Source: CAYLJJ01 sp964384025 (GTDB taxonomy: Bacteria > Myxococcota_A > Bradymonadia > UBA7976 > UBA1532). From it: a stretch of DNA of 53,394 nucleotides. A program made the position numbers and the translations under genes. The notes beneath the pieces were generated by a model. That model ran no database searches. It saw nothing but the letters and a program-made list of their open reading frames with translations, and was not told where the DNA came from. The DNA lies in NCBI GenBank assembly GCA_964384025.1, contig CAYLJJ010000039.1:1-53394 (forward strand). The letters run 5' to 3'. Each line of letters starts with the position of its first letter. Within the stretch, counting starts at the first letter, position 1. Shown here one piece after another: positions 22,059 to 31,979 of the stretch.

Positions 22059-23351
22059 CTAAGCAGACAGATCGCTCCCCTTCGGAGCAAGCAACTTGGG
22101 ATCCTTGAGCCCAAGAAAGAGGAGGCCCTGGCGCAGCAAAGTGGCCAAGAGCAGCAAGCTTAGCCCTCCCAAAAGCCCCTGATACTGAAGCAGGGGATAG
22201 AGCAGAGCCAGGCTGAGGAGAGCGGGCCAGAGGGTTGCTTTAAAGACCACTTGAGTCTCCTCCAGAGCCCGTAGCGCGGCCATGATCGGGGTCTCAAACC
22301 AAGCTAAGAGGTAGATCAGGCTAAAGCCCCGTAACAACCAAGCTGAATCTACATACTCAGGGCCAAAGAGATAAAAGAGCAGAGGCTTGGCCCAGAAGGC
22401 CGCTGCCAGAGCGAAGATCCCTACCGGTAGAAAGCCCAGCAGGGCGATCCGTTCGGTGAAAGCTTTCAGCGCCTCTGGGCCCTCTTTAAGGAGAAGGCGG
22501 GTTGCTCGTACTGGGAGTAGGTTGTTGAGGCCCTGGTAGAGGATCGCCAAAGCTCGAAGGGGCTGCTCTGTGGCTCGCAGGGCTCCCGCCGCCGCAGGCC
22601 CTAAAATACTGCCGCTGACCACCACAAAGAGATGTTCAGAGATCCAGACCATGACGGTGGAGGCAGCGATCCAGCGAGAGAAGCGCCAGTGTCGCTTGAT
22701 GGTCCTCAAGAAGATCAATCTGCTCCAAGAGATCTCCCCCAAAGCGAAAGTGGAGAGAAACGCAGAGAGGGCGGCGGTGGCGGCGATGATCCAGAGCGCA
22801 TTTAGGCTGCTCAAAAGCCCTTGAGAGAGCAGAGAGAGCACTCCAACTATCCGCCCCAGATAGGCCAGGGCGTCGCTGATAAGGGCGGCTCCAAAGCGGC
22901 TCTCGGAGAAGAAGTGGTTGCGCAGGAAGTCTTGAAGCTGCATCGCCGCTGCAGCGCAGGCCAAAGGCAGGGCGAAGGGAGCGAGGCGCATCTCTGGGAG
23001 TAGGCTCTGGGTGAGCAAAATCCCTCCCCAGAGCAGGAGAAAGGAGAGGAAGCTAAAGCTGAGTTGTTGTAACGCCACAGCTCCCAACCATGCGGGGCGC
23101 TCCGAGGAGCGCTGCTTGGGGCCGATGCTCATCATCGGGGAGAGGATCAATCCCCAGTTGAGACCCCCCACGAACCAAGCAACAGCCCAAGCTACGCTGT
23201 AACGCCCAAACTCCTCTAGCCCCAGGCCACGCGCCAATAAAATGTTGAGGAGGAAGCCGCTCCCACTCACCATCCCCTGGTCCAGCAAAGCGAGGGGCAA
23301 GCCTCTATGCCCTTGCCCTGCTCCTCGCTCCTCCTCTACCTTCTCGCCCAC
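22059..23351 (-). CDS. Wzx-like polysaccharide flippase
   Basis: A 430-residue membrane protein with about 12 predicted helices and the opening typical of oligosaccharide flippases: ALLDQGMVSGSGFLLNILLA, then LGLEEFGRYSVAWA. Later parts such as RATEQPLRALAILYQGLNN and FGPEYVDSAWLLRGFS also fit. It would move lipid-linked sugar units across the inner membrane. The GTG start at 23351 is used because the first helix begins before the internal ATG at 23273. The gene is divergent from the acyltransferase gene, with almost no space between start codons. Confidence 0.75.
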   Translation of the reverse strand: MGEKVEEERGAGQGHRGLPLALLDQGMVSGSGFLLNILLARGLGLEEFGRYSVAWAVAWFVGGLNWGLILSPMMSIGPKQRSSERPAWLGAVALQQLSFSFLSFLLLWGGILLTQSLLPEMRLAPFALPLACAAAAMQLQDFLRNHFFSESRFGAALISDALAYLGRIVGVLSLLSQGLLSSLNALWIIAATAALSAFLSTFALGEISWSRLIFLRTIKRHWRFSRWIAASTVMVWISEHLFVVVSGSILGPAAAGALRATEQPLRALAILYQGLNNLLPVRATRLLLKEGPEALKAFTERIALLGFLPVGIFALAAAFWAKPLLFYLFGPEYVDSAWLLRGFSLIYLLAWFETPIMAALRALEETQVVFKATLWPALLSLALLYPLLQYQGLLGGLSLLLLATLLRQGLLFLGLKDPKLLAPKGSDLSA

Positions 23352-23352
23352 T

Positions 23353-24498
23353 TTGAGACCCCTTCAACAGCAGAAAAACAGCGGTAGGATTCACCACCTG
23401 GATGCTCTACGTGGCCTCCTCATGGTGTTGGGGGTCTTCTATCACAGCGCCTTGGTCTATGCAGGTTCAGAGCCTTGGGGCTGGATCATTCAAGACTCAG
23501 AGAGCGCCCCCCTCTTTGGGGCTTGGGCGGCGATCAGCAACAGCTTCCGTATCCCCGCTTTCTTTATCCTCTCTGGCTTCTTTGCGCTGCTCACTCTGCG
23601 GCGCTATGGAGCGGGGCGCTTTGCGCGACAGCGCCTTCAACGTCTTTTTCTACCCCTGATCTTCACCGCTCTGCTCTTTAACAGCGCTGAAGCTATCTAT
23701 CTTGCTTGGTTCCGTGGTCTGAGTCTGGAAGCTCACCTCAACAGCCCTGGCTATATCAAGGATGGGGCCTGGGTGCGGCACCTCTGGTTCCTCAACCATC
23801 TGATCATCTACTTCTCCCTTATGGCCTTGGCGGATCGGTTGGGCCTGATCAGCGGCTTAGATGCTTTAGTTGAAGCCCTTAAACCTCTGAGACGGCGCCT
23901 CTCTGGTGCGCTCTATCTACTCCTGTTGCCCCTCAGCGCCTTGGCCATCTCCAGCCTCTATCTTCTGGCTCCAGGAAGCTTTGAGAGGATCTTGGAGGCT
24001 TTTAGCCCCTTCTTGCTCCTCTGGTTCCTTCCCTTCTTTCTCTTTGGGATCTGGCTCTACGCTGATCCTGAGCTGATGGAGGAGTTCAGCCGCTTTCATC
24101 CCTGGATCCTCCTCCTCCTCCCCTTGCTGATCCTCGTCCGCCTTTACCTCCCAGGGCCTAAAGAAGCAGGGGGGATGCTTCTAGCGGCCCTGATTCTCTA
24201 TCTCAACAGCTTGAGCACTTGGCTGGGTTGCCAGCTTGTCTTTGCTCTCTCCAGGCGCCTCTTTCAGGCTCGCTCTCGCTTCTTCCGCGCCCTCTCTGAA
24301 GCTTCCTACTCCATCTACCTCTTCCATCATCTTGGGGTGGTTGTTGGGGCCAGCCTGTTGCTCCCGTTGGAGATCAGTTGTTACTGGAAATATCTGATTT
24401 TGGTCTCAGGAGTCTCCCTCTACGCGCTGCTTCTTCACCAACTCCTCATCCTCAAGGTGCCACTCCTACATCTTATTTTTAATGGCAGGGCGAGGTAG
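23353..24498 (+). CDS. Acyltransferase-3 family membrane protein
   Basis: An integral membrane protein of about 381 residues from a TTG at 23353; the first ATG in frame (23242) would overlap the flippase gene by 110 bp. It opens with the family signature RIHHLDALRGLLMVLGVFYH, then FRIPAFFILSGFFALL, followed by about ten membrane spans. The GRNR-like arginine cluster (RRYGAGRFARQRLQRLFLP) and the late SEASYSIYLFHH are as in OafA/OpgC-type enzymes. Such proteins add acetyl or succinyl groups to surface glycans. The neighbouring flippase fits that role. The start remains uncertain. Confidence 0.7.
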   Translation: MRPLQQQKNSGRIHHLDALRGLLMVLGVFYHSALVYAGSEPWGWIIQDSESAPLFGAWAAISNSFRIPAFFILSGFFALLTLRRYGAGRFARQRLQRLFLPLIFTALLFNSAEAIYLAWFRGLSLEAHLNSPGYIKDGAWVRHLWFLNHLIIYFSLMALADRLGLISGLDALVEALKPLRRRLSGALYLLLLPLSALAISSLYLLAPGSFERILEAFSPFLLLWFLPFFLFGIWLYADPELMEEFSRFHPWILLLLPLLILVRLYLPGPKEAGGMLLAALILYLNSLSTWLGCQLVFALSRRLFQARSRFFRALSEASYSIYLFHHLGVVVGASLLLPLEISCYWKYLILVSGVSLYALLLHQLLILKVPLLHLIFNGRAR

Positions 24499-24527
24499 GA
24501 TGCTGGGGTCCCAGATCTGGAGGTCCC

Positions 24528-27500
24528 ATGATCCATGAACACCAACAGGAACAGCAGCTTCAGCCTGAGACAATTCAGCAGGAGGAGAGGCTCCCTGAGG
24601 TGGACAGCCAGCAACAGCAGGCTCAACAATCCTATCTGCGTAGCCTAAGAGAGGAGGAGGGGCAGATACAGCAAGCCAGCGCCTCACCTCCTCAGGAATC
24701 CAGCAAGGAGGGGGGCTTCTGGGGAGGTGTAGGGGGCTGGTTTCAGCGCGGCGGGGAGTGGGCTTCTGAGGCGGGAGAGAAGATCAGCGAAGGTTGGAGA
24801 TCGGGTACTCAGAGGGTGGGTGTTGCTTGGGATGCAGGGGTGGAGCGCGCGGGGCAGCTCTTAGAGGATGGCAAAGAGAAGGGCGCCTTCCTCCTAGATG
24901 CTGGGGTTGAGAAGCTCGATCAGCTCTCTGAATGGGGTATGGAAAAGCTAGACCAAGCGGGCGAACTCATCGACTCAGGAAGAGAGATCGCTGGGGATGC
25001 TTGGGAGCTGCTTAAGTCCTCAGATGCTTCTTGGGAGGATGGAGTCATCAGCGCTAATACAGATGCTCATAAGCTGATGGAGCTGCTGCCTGAGGAGACC
25101 CGAGAGCGCCTGATTTTTGATCAGGAGGGTGAGCTGCCCAACACCCTGAGCCTAGAGATCGACACTCATAGGAGCATGATCACTGCCCGCGCTGATCAGC
25201 TCAGCCTCAGCGCGATCAATTTCGGTGATCTCCAAGCGGGTCCTACAACCCTTCAATCTGTGGTCATCGTCCTGAGCAACCCCGAGGGGGGCACGCCTCT
25301 CCTAGATGAAACCACAGATAACCTCCAACTGAACATCGATATCGGCAGGGTGGAGGCTCATCAGGCTCAATTCAGCGGCGGCCCCGAGGGTCCTTTTCAA
25401 GTACAGCGTTTCCTCCTCCAAGGGCTTCAGATCCAGGGCAATAACCCCGGTGGAGGTCTGCCTCTGTTGGACAGCAGCCCCGATCAACTCCAGGGAGAAT
25501 TTCAGGTAGGCGCTGTGCTCCTGAGCGGGGTCTCTGGTCCCGCTGTAGCCGAAGAGATCAGCCTTAAAAATCTTAAGGGCGGAGGAGAGCAGGCCCAAGA
25601 GCGGCTCTGGGCCGAGATGGGTCAGGCCCAAGTCCAGGGTCTGGACTCTGAACAGGTGGATCTGAATTCGGGGCAGCTTAAGGGCTTGCGTGCTGAGCTT
25701 CAGGGAGGCACCCGACCCAGCCTCAGGGCTCATATGAAGGGTGCTCAGTTGGACGGATTGCATCTGGATCCAGCCCTCCTTGAGGAGGAGACGCAAGAGC
25801 AGCAGGGGCAGGGAGGAGAGCAGCCCCTCGATCTGCATTTGGGGGTTGACCAGTTGGAGGCTCAGGATTTTCAGCTTGGAGAGGAGGTCCACCTCAGCCG
25901 CTTCAACGCCCAGGCTCTCGCCCTGGATAAACAGGGAGAGCAGACAGAAGCTTCAGCAGATCAGCTCGCCTTAGACGGCTTTAGAGCGGGGGGGCTCGTC
26001 GTGGATGGCGGCCTGCTCTCTGGTCTACGCGCCTCCTCTAACGCTGAGGGAGAACAGCTCTCTCTGGATCGAGCTGCGCTGGAGCGGTTGGAGACTGGAG
26101 AGTTCAGAGGCCAGGGCCTTAACGCCTCAGGGATCTCCAGCGCTTTGCAGCTTGATGAGGAGAGGATCTCTGGAGATCTCAAAGTTGCGGAGTTCTCAGG
26201 GGAGCAGATGCACACCGATGATGCTCAACTTAAGCAGGCCCTGCTCAAGCAAACTGAGCTTAGCTTTGGGGTCGAGGGGGAGCGTGTTGATCTTCAGGGA
26301 GAGGCCGCCTCCATCTCCGCTCAGGAGATCAACTATGGTCAAGAGTTGGGGATCAGCTATCAAGTCAAGGCGGGGGACACGCTCTGGAAGATCGCCCAAA
26401 CACAGCTCGGAGATGGGAGCCGTTGGCCTGAGATCGCAGCCCTCAGCGGTCTTCAAGATCCTGGTCAGATTCAGGTTGGGCAGCAGCTTCAGCTCTCCCA
26501 GAGCGAACAGGAACATATCGAGGTAGGGAACGCAGAGATGAGGAGGATCTCTCTGGGATTCCATCGCCAAGGAGAGCAGCAGAGTGTTGAGCTGAGCACT
26601 CAGCAGACCCGATTTGAGCAGCTCCGCTCAGGGCTCACTCAGGCCAACAGCCTCGAGTTGGCGCAGCTCTCACTCCAGATCGATCAGGATAAAGAGGAGG
26701 AGAGGGTTCAGGCGAGCTTGACAGGCTTAGAGTTGGAGGGCCTTGAGCGTGATGGACAAGGCGCCGATCAACTCTCAGCCCAACAGCTTCAGGCGGAGCT
26801 AAAACGGGGAGAGGCGCTCACAGAGGCCAGCCTTGAACTCAAACGCTTGGAGCTTGAGGGGGCTCATGGAGATCTGGGCCGCTTGACGCGCTTAGAGGCT
26901 CAGCTCCTTAAGGTGGAGGCAACGCAGGGTGCTGAGGGCCTCAAGGCTCAGGGCAGCTTAGAGGGGCTTCAGGGTCAGGGCTTCTCTGGTGAGGAGATGA
27001 GCGCAGAGAGCTTTGATGCTCAGGGTGCTGAGTTTGACTTAGAGGGAGATCTCCTCGCCAGCAGCCTAGAGGGTGCTCAAGCGCGCAAGCTCCAGTATGA
27101 AGAGCTGCGCCTAGCTCAGCTCTCACTGGAGCGCCTGGAGAGCCGCGCCATCTTGGGAGATGAGCGGAATGTGGTGGGCAAGCTCGGAGGATTAAAAGCT
27201 CAAGGGCTCCACAGCCCTGACTTTCAGATCGGCGCGGTGGAGGCTGAGCGCCTCAACGCCCAGCTGCTGGGGGATCGAGCTGAGGCCAAGGCTGCCCAGC
27301 TGAGCGCCCAAGACCTTCAAGGTCAGGGCGCTCAGGTTCAGAGCCTAGAGGGTCAAGGGCTCCAGATGATCCGCCAAGGCGCGAAGGAGCAGCTCAAGCT
27401 TCAGGCGCTCCAGGGAGAACAGATCAGCTTCTCAAGCTCTCTGGGAGGATCGCAGGAGGCTGCTGAGGGAGGGCCTGCAAAAGCCCTCACGTCTGATCTA

Positions 27501-28310
27501 CAGGGCCAGGAGGCAGATCAGACCCCAGCTTGGATCCGCCAGATCGCTCCCAGGATCCAGGAGCTGGACTTTCAGGGGCAGATCCCGATGAAGGCCGGAG
27601 ATTATCAGTGGGTGGATGTGGAGCAGGATACTCAAGCTCAAGGTGCGCTCCAGGTGCGAGAGGGGCAGATCGTTCCCGAGGCCAGCCAAGTGGAGTTCAG
27701 TAAAGCTTTGGACGCCCCCCTCTGGATCGAGGGAGAGGGCGCTTATTTAGAGCGTCGAGGCGAAGAGCGGGCTGATCTTAAGGTTGAGCTGGGAGGGATG
27801 CTCGATATCGGAGCCAACAGCGCGGTGAAGGAGCAACTCGGCTATCAAGGGAAGGGGATCCCGCTCTCTTTGAGCGCCCTTGGAGAGAGCTACGCCTCGA
27901 AGCTAGAGCGGGGCTCAACGACAGAGGAGAGCGTGGATCAGGAGAGAACCCAGGAGCGAGCCGAGAAGCTTAGCCTGGGCGAAGCATTCCAGTTGGATAA
28001 GCACCAGGCAGATGCTCGCCTCAAGCTGAGCCCTGGAGAGATCCGGGTAGGGGAGCAGGGCTTCAACCTCAAAGATGGGGGCAAAGAGAGCAATGAGATC
28101 GAGATGCGCGCTCGAGGAGGAGAGGGGATCGTCTTACGGATGGTTAACTTGCTGATGGGATCTCTTAACCTCCAGGTGGGTGATAAATCTCTCCGTGGTG
28201 AAAGTGGGCAGGTGCAGGATGCCCAGATCAAACTAGACAACAGCGGCGCGATCTCCAAGCTGGAGGGCAAGATAGGCAGCATCCACGCCACCAAACTTAG
28301 TTTGGATTAG
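24528..28310 (+). CDS. 1260-residue repeat protein with an internal LysM domain
   Basis: A Gln/Glu/Leu-rich protein with no signal peptide. Residues 1-55 are Gln/Glu-rich. About 60-165 form amphipathic segments (GGFWGGVGGWFQRGG, then repeats such as AGVEKLDQLSEWGMEKLDQ). From about 210 onward a loose repeat of alternating Leu and Gly/Gln residues (LQGLQIQGN, SLEGLQGQGFSGEEM) suggests a long beta-solenoid. Residues about 610-657 are a LysM domain (YQVKAGDTLWKIAQTQLGD, then IQVGQQLQL), which binds peptidoglycan or chitin or serves as an attachment module. A LysM in the middle of a non-exported solenoid is unusual. It could leave the cell by a non-Sec route or be an injection-system cargo; no such genes are in the window. 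Confidence 0.6.
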   Translation: MIHEHQQEQQLQPETIQQEERLPEVDSQQQQAQQSYLRSLREEEGQIQQASASPPQESSKEGGFWGGVGGWFQRGGEWASEAGEKISEGWRSGTQRVGVAWDAGVERAGQLLEDGKEKGAFLLDAGVEKLDQLSEWGMEKLDQAGELIDSGREIAGDAWELLKSSDASWEDGVISANTDAHKLMELLPEETRERLIFDQEGELPNTLSLEIDTHRSMITARADQLSLSAINFGDLQAGPTTLQSVVIVLSNPEGGTPLLDETTDNLQLNIDIGRVEAHQAQFSGGPEGPFQVQRFLLQGLQIQGNNPGGGLPLLDSSPDQLQGEFQVGAVLLSGVSGPAVAEEISLKNLKGGGEQAQERLWAEMGQAQVQGLDSEQVDLNSGQLKGLRAELQGGTRPSLRAHMKGAQLDGLHLDPALLEEETQEQQGQGGEQPLDLHLGVDQLEAQDFQLGEEVHLSRFNAQALALDKQGEQTEASADQLALDGFRAGGLVVDGGLLSGLRASSNAEGEQLSLDRAALERLETGEFRGQGLNASGISSALQLDEERISGDLKVAEFSGEQMHTDDAQLKQALLKQTELSFGVEGERVDLQGEAASISAQEINYGQELGISYQVKAGDTLWKIAQTQLGDGSRWPEIAALSGLQDPGQIQVGQQLQLSQSEQEHIEVGNAEMRRISLGFHRQGEQQSVELSTQQTRFEQLRSGLTQANSLELAQLSLQIDQDKEEERVQASLTGLELEGLERDGQGADQLSAQQLQAELKRGEALTEASLELKRLELEGAHGDLGRLTRLEAQLLKVEATQGAEGLKAQGSLEGLQGQGFSGEEMSAESFDAQGAEFDLEGDLLASSLEGAQARKLQYEELRLAQLSLERLESRAILGDERNVVGKLGGLKAQGLHSPDFQIGAVEAERLNAQLLGDRAEAKAAQLSAQDLQGQGAQVQSLEGQGLQMIRQGAKEQLKLQALQGEQISFSSSLGGSQEAAEGGPAKALTSDLQGQEADQTPAWIRQIAPRIQELDFQGQIPMKAGDYQWVDVEQDTQAQGALQVREGQIVPEASQVEFSKALDAPLWIEGEGAYLERRGEERADLKVELGGMLDIGANSAVKEQLGYQGKGIPLSLSALGESYASKLERGSTTEESVDQERTQERAEKLSLGEAFQLDKHQADARLKLSPGEIRVGEQGFNLKDGGKESNEIEMRARGGEGIVLRMVNLLMGSLNLQVGDKSLRGESGQVQDAQIKLDNSGAISKLEGKIGSIHATKLSLD

Positions 28311-28541
28311 GAGTTGGATCTTAGATACACAATCGCTTCCTTTCTCTCTCACCTTCCTTACTCAGCTTGCGTTGAACCCTCCTGGATTCAGGAGGAGGGC
28401 GATCTTCTCGACTTGAGAGAGAGTTCCTCGAACGCTGACGGTTGATGACTCCTCCGGGCTCAGAGATCTGCTCAAACATAAAGAGGCCGTGGTAATTGAG
28501 CCTAAGTGCTGGATAATCTCCTGTCGGGGAAAGGAGACTCC

Positions 28542-29936
28542 ATGGTCCGCCTGCTGTGTTTGAGTGTGTTGCTCTCTGCTTGCGGAGGAGCAGTGGCACC
28601 AGAAGAAGATCCTCGTTGGAGCACATTTCGCTGCAAACGCGATCGACACCTCAAAGCGGAGGAGTTTCGGAAATTGAGGCCTTCGGCGCTCCCAGATCTC
28701 AAGCGTGTTCTCTCTAACTTTGAGGAGAAGGGCTGCTGGCGCAGCGCCTTGAGCGCCGCAGGCTATCTGGGAGGTGAAGCGGGGCACATCATCCAAAACT
28801 TCATCAAGGAGAACGGCAGCCTCTTGGCTCTGGGGGAGGATGCTGTTCTTGTTCAGAGCGCTTTTGACGCCTTGGGGCTCCTTGTCCGTGAAGCTCGCGA
28901 GCCCCTCTCTTCGCGCTCAGCCTTGGATTTTCTCCTCGACAGTTGTAGCCCCCTGGAGTTGGAGAAGAAGAAGATTGCTCAGGAGCTGGACTCGGTGATC
29001 CGCAAAGAGCTGATCCGCGTTATGGCCAGAGCGGCGGTCAAAAGCTTAGCGCTCAGCCAACATGAAGAGGGTCAAAAACGGCTCCTTGAGCTTGGTCTCA
29101 ACGCTGTCGATCAGCAGAGCTTTGAGTTTCAACATCTGACCGTCGCCGCTGAAGAGGATGTGATCTACTCGCTCTTTAATATCCATGTGATCCCAACAGG
29201 GCGTGCGCTCTTTGCCTTAAACGATACGATCAATAAGGCTTATAGCTCCGAGGAACTCCTCAAAGAGAAGATCTCAGAGGTCAGGGCTCTTGCTCAGAAG
29301 AGCTGGAAGATGGAGCGGGAGTGGTTTAAAGCCCGCCAGGGTAAGGCAAAATATAAACGCGCAGTGTTCACCGCAAATCGGGTTGCTGATGCAAGGCTCG
29401 CGGGTCTACATGGCCAACTGGAGAGCCTCAGGAAGCTGTTGGATGAGCCTGAAGATAATAAAGATATCGATGAGGTTGAAGCGATCATCTTCCCCACCGG
29501 ACCTCATGCGCTGATGAGCAGCCCTCATGACGAACAGGTTCAGGTCGCTCTCAGACGCTTGAAACACCTTAAAGAACAGAAAGATGAGGCTCTAAAACGC
29601 CTCAACTTGGAGAGCCATGTTCAGATCGCTGAAAAGGCTCACCTGGAGTTCAGAAAAGAGCTGCGCTCAGGGGAGGAGGGGGCGGGCTTTGAGGAGGTGA
29701 TCGAGGCTCGCGCTCAATTACAGATGGCTTTAAGGATGTTCATCAGCTTTATCGTAACTCAGTATCCCAGCTTTGATGCCACCGGGCGTGAGAACCGCAA
29801 GCGACTGCTCACCCCCCTCCTCACTCAGAATCGGCGCCTCTCCGATCTCCTCCGACGAAAGATGCCCATCTCAGATATCGATCCTCAGACCGGTCAGGAG
29901 ATCATCTTGGAGCTTCAAACACCCTCTTCCCCCTGA
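28542..29936 (+). CDS. Helical lipoprotein of unknown function
   Basis: Start at ATG 28542, with GGAG about 7 bp before it, giving 464 residues beginning MVRLLCLSVLLSACGG, a lipobox with Cys14. The mature protein is almost wholly alpha-helical. Residues near 50-130 look like short HEAT-type repeats (LPDLKRVLSNFEEKGCWRSA, LSAAGYLGGEAGHII), followed by charged coiled-coil segments. No enzyme motif is seen. It lies in a run of exported-protein genes on the same strand. Confidence 0.6.
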   Translation: MVRLLCLSVLLSACGGAVAPEEDPRWSTFRCKRDRHLKAEEFRKLRPSALPDLKRVLSNFEEKGCWRSALSAAGYLGGEAGHIIQNFIKENGSLLALGEDAVLVQSAFDALGLLVREAREPLSSRSALDFLLDSCSPLELEKKKIAQELDSVIRKELIRVMARAAVKSLALSQHEEGQKRLLELGLNAVDQQSFEFQHLTVAAEEDVIYSLFNIHVIPTGRALFALNDTINKAYSSEELLKEKISEVRALAQKSWKMEREWFKARQGKAKYKRAVFTANRVADARLAGLHGQLESLRKLLDEPEDNKDIDEVEAIIFPTGPHALMSSPHDEQVQVALRRLKHLKEQKDEALKRLNLESHVQIAEKAHLEFRKELRSGEEGAGFEEVIEARAQLQMALRMFISFIVTQYPSFDATGRENRKRLLTPLLTQNRRLSDLLRRKMPISDIDPQTGQEIILELQTPSSP

Positions 29937-29996
29937 GAGTTTCGGAATAGATCCTGCTTAAAAAAAACCTAATATTCCTTACCCGGCGGTTCGATT

Positions 29997-31835
29997 ATGC
30001 AAAAAACTCAGAGATCTCTCCTCCTTCTTCTCCTCCTTTCAGTCCCCGGCTGTGAAGAGGCTCCCCCAGCCCAGGATATTGGCTCAAAGAAGGTCCTTTT
30101 TCAGATCAGCCCTCAAGCTGAAAAAGACAGTCCTGTTGGTCCTCAAGGGCCTTCAACTCAGCTGGATCAAGGTGATGCACGAGTCTGGGAGTTGAGAAAC
30201 ACTTGGGGGGATCGAGAGAGCGCCGAGGCGCGTGAGGCGGGGATGGCTTGGAACGCCAACTCAGGGCAGAACTGGGATGAGAAATATGCGGCCTGGGTAG
30301 AGTCGATGGAGCAGATCTCCAGTCACAGCTACGGAGAGACCTTTCGCCTCGAGACCCCCTATGGGAAGGAGCTGCCTGCGCCTGCTCTGGAGTGCGCTGA
30401 GAGCGCGCTCTTTTTGAGGGCAGCCTTCGCCTCCTGGTATGGGCTCCCCTTCTATTTGGAAGCAGCCGATGCTCAAGGGCGTATCTTTATTGGACATTTT
30501 GGTTTCCTCCGCGCGAATGGGCAGCGCTACGCAGGCAGCCCCAATTTTCATACATCCTATCAAGATCACAGCGATCAAGCGGAGCGTTGGGAGGCGGAGG
30601 GCTGGCCCTCAGACGCCAACCTGAGGGGGCGTCGTTTGGGGGGCAATCAGGATGATTTTCAGCCCTTCCTAGGAGAAGAGGCTCACGCGGGGGCCTACTT
30701 TGATGAAGCCTTCCTTAACAAGCGGGTGGGATATTTTATGATCTATCTGCTCAGCTATTTTGGCTCAATCCACCTCGCGGATCCCAACAACCTCTTTAAT
30801 CTCAAGCCTCAAGCTCTTCGTGCGGGGGATCCCCTGGTGAAGCGTTATCGTCGAACTGGAATCGGTCATGTTTATGTAACCAAGCAGGTAGAGCGCTTCG
30901 CGGGTGGGATGGAAGCTCAACTGGTCAGCGGCAGCATGCCACGCCGCCAGCCCAAATGGGAGGGAGCCAGCACCAGCGAATCCGCTTATACAAGTCACTA
31001 CGGAGGGGGCGAAGGTGAGAACAGCGATGGAGACACCTATGCTGCCTTGGGGGGTGGGCTCAAACGTTGGCGCTGGGCTGAGGTCCAAAACGGCCGCTGG
31101 AGAAACATAGTCCCTGAGGCTTACCGTGTTGACTACATCGACTCTGAGGAGTTGGCTGCCATCGCTGAGCGCCCCAATACCTTCGCGGAGATTCTCAGGC
31201 AGCGCTCTCCTGAGGAGCGTCGAGAGGCTCTCCTAGAGCAGATCGAAGCTTCCCGAGAGCATCTGCGCCATGCCCCTGCCAGCTGCTCCGCGCGTGAACG
31301 ACGAGAGGAGGCCTTTGAAAAGCTCTATGAGTTGGAGCAGGCTGAGTTTGGTGCCTCAACTCAGGAGACAGATGAGGCTCATCGCAGCTTAGAGGATTAT
31401 GTTTTCCCTGAGATGATCTACGATCTCAGTAAAACCTGTTGTTGGAACAGCTCAACCGCTGCCATGTACGAGCTGATCATGAGCCGCGCCAGAGAGATGG
31501 TCGAGGATCACGATGAGAGTCAATGCCATATGCCTCCCGCCTTTAAGGCGGAAGGGGGCGGGTACGAAGCTTGGCGAGCCTATGCCGAGGGCCTTGGCCG
31601 TGGAGAAGAGTGGCTGGCTTGGAGCGAAGATGAAGCTTGTCCCCCCAGAGATGTGGTTGATGACAGCGAGGCGGAGCACTCCTGGAGCGATTGGTGCCAA
31701 GTTGGGGTGAGCATTCTCGCTGGAGGCGCAGTCTGGCCAGGTCAAGAGGAGCCTGAAGATCCTGAAGATCCTGAAGACCCTCCTATCCCCAACAACAGCC
31801 CCTGGGCTTGCAGCGCGCCTACCTTTGGGCGCTAG
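29997..31835 (+). CDS. Lipoprotein with possible transglutaminase-like Cys/His core
   Basis: A 612-residue protein beginning MQKTQRSLLLLLLLSVPGCE, a lipobox with Cys19. The segment LECAESALFLRAAFASWYG around Cys133 resembles the nucleophile helix of transglutaminase-like peptidases. Later histidines (IGHFGF near 167, GIGHVYVTK near 288) could complete a catalytic pair. The C-terminal part has several cysteines and an acidic EDPEDPEDPP run. The likeness is weak and no family can be named with confidence. It may modify or cleave envelope peptides. Confidence 0.45.
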   Translation: MQKTQRSLLLLLLLSVPGCEEAPPAQDIGSKKVLFQISPQAEKDSPVGPQGPSTQLDQGDARVWELRNTWGDRESAEAREAGMAWNANSGQNWDEKYAAWVESMEQISSHSYGETFRLETPYGKELPAPALECAESALFLRAAFASWYGLPFYLEAADAQGRIFIGHFGFLRANGQRYAGSPNFHTSYQDHSDQAERWEAEGWPSDANLRGRRLGGNQDDFQPFLGEEAHAGAYFDEAFLNKRVGYFMIYLLSYFGSIHLADPNNLFNLKPQALRAGDPLVKRYRRTGIGHVYVTKQVERFAGGMEAQLVSGSMPRRQPKWEGASTSESAYTSHYGGGEGENSDGDTYAALGGGLKRWRWAEVQNGRWRNIVPEAYRVDYIDSEELAAIAERPNTFAEILRQRSPEERREALLEQIEASREHLRHAPASCSARERREEAFEKLYELEQAEFGASTQETDEAHRSLEDYVFPEMIYDLSKTCCWNSSTAAMYELIMSRAREMVEDHDESQCHMPPAFKAEGGGYEAWRAYAEGLGRGEEWLAWSEDEACPPRDVVDDSEAEHSWSDWCQVGVSILAGGAVWPGQEEPEDPEDPEDPPIPNNSPWACSAPTFGR

Positions 31836-31940
31836 CTGCCCATAACGGATATTGAGCCCTTCGTAAAAGAGATCTCAGGACCTCCTCTTGATTCCTCTTT
31901 GGGGAGAGGTGGTTTGGCCTCTGAACGCCAATCCGCTTTT

Positions 31941-31949
31941 TGTTATACT
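31941..31949 (+). promoter_or_regulatory. Extended -10 promoter candidate
   Basis: TGTTATACT contains a TGn extension and the -10 box TATACT at 31944-31949, 30 bp before the ATG of the endonuclease-family lipoprotein gene. No good -35 is seen, as is usual for extended -10 promoters. GGAG at about 31965 is a possible ribosome-binding site. Confidence 0.4.
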
Positions 31950-31979
31950 GCTCCACCTTAAAGCGGAGAAATTTTCCGA

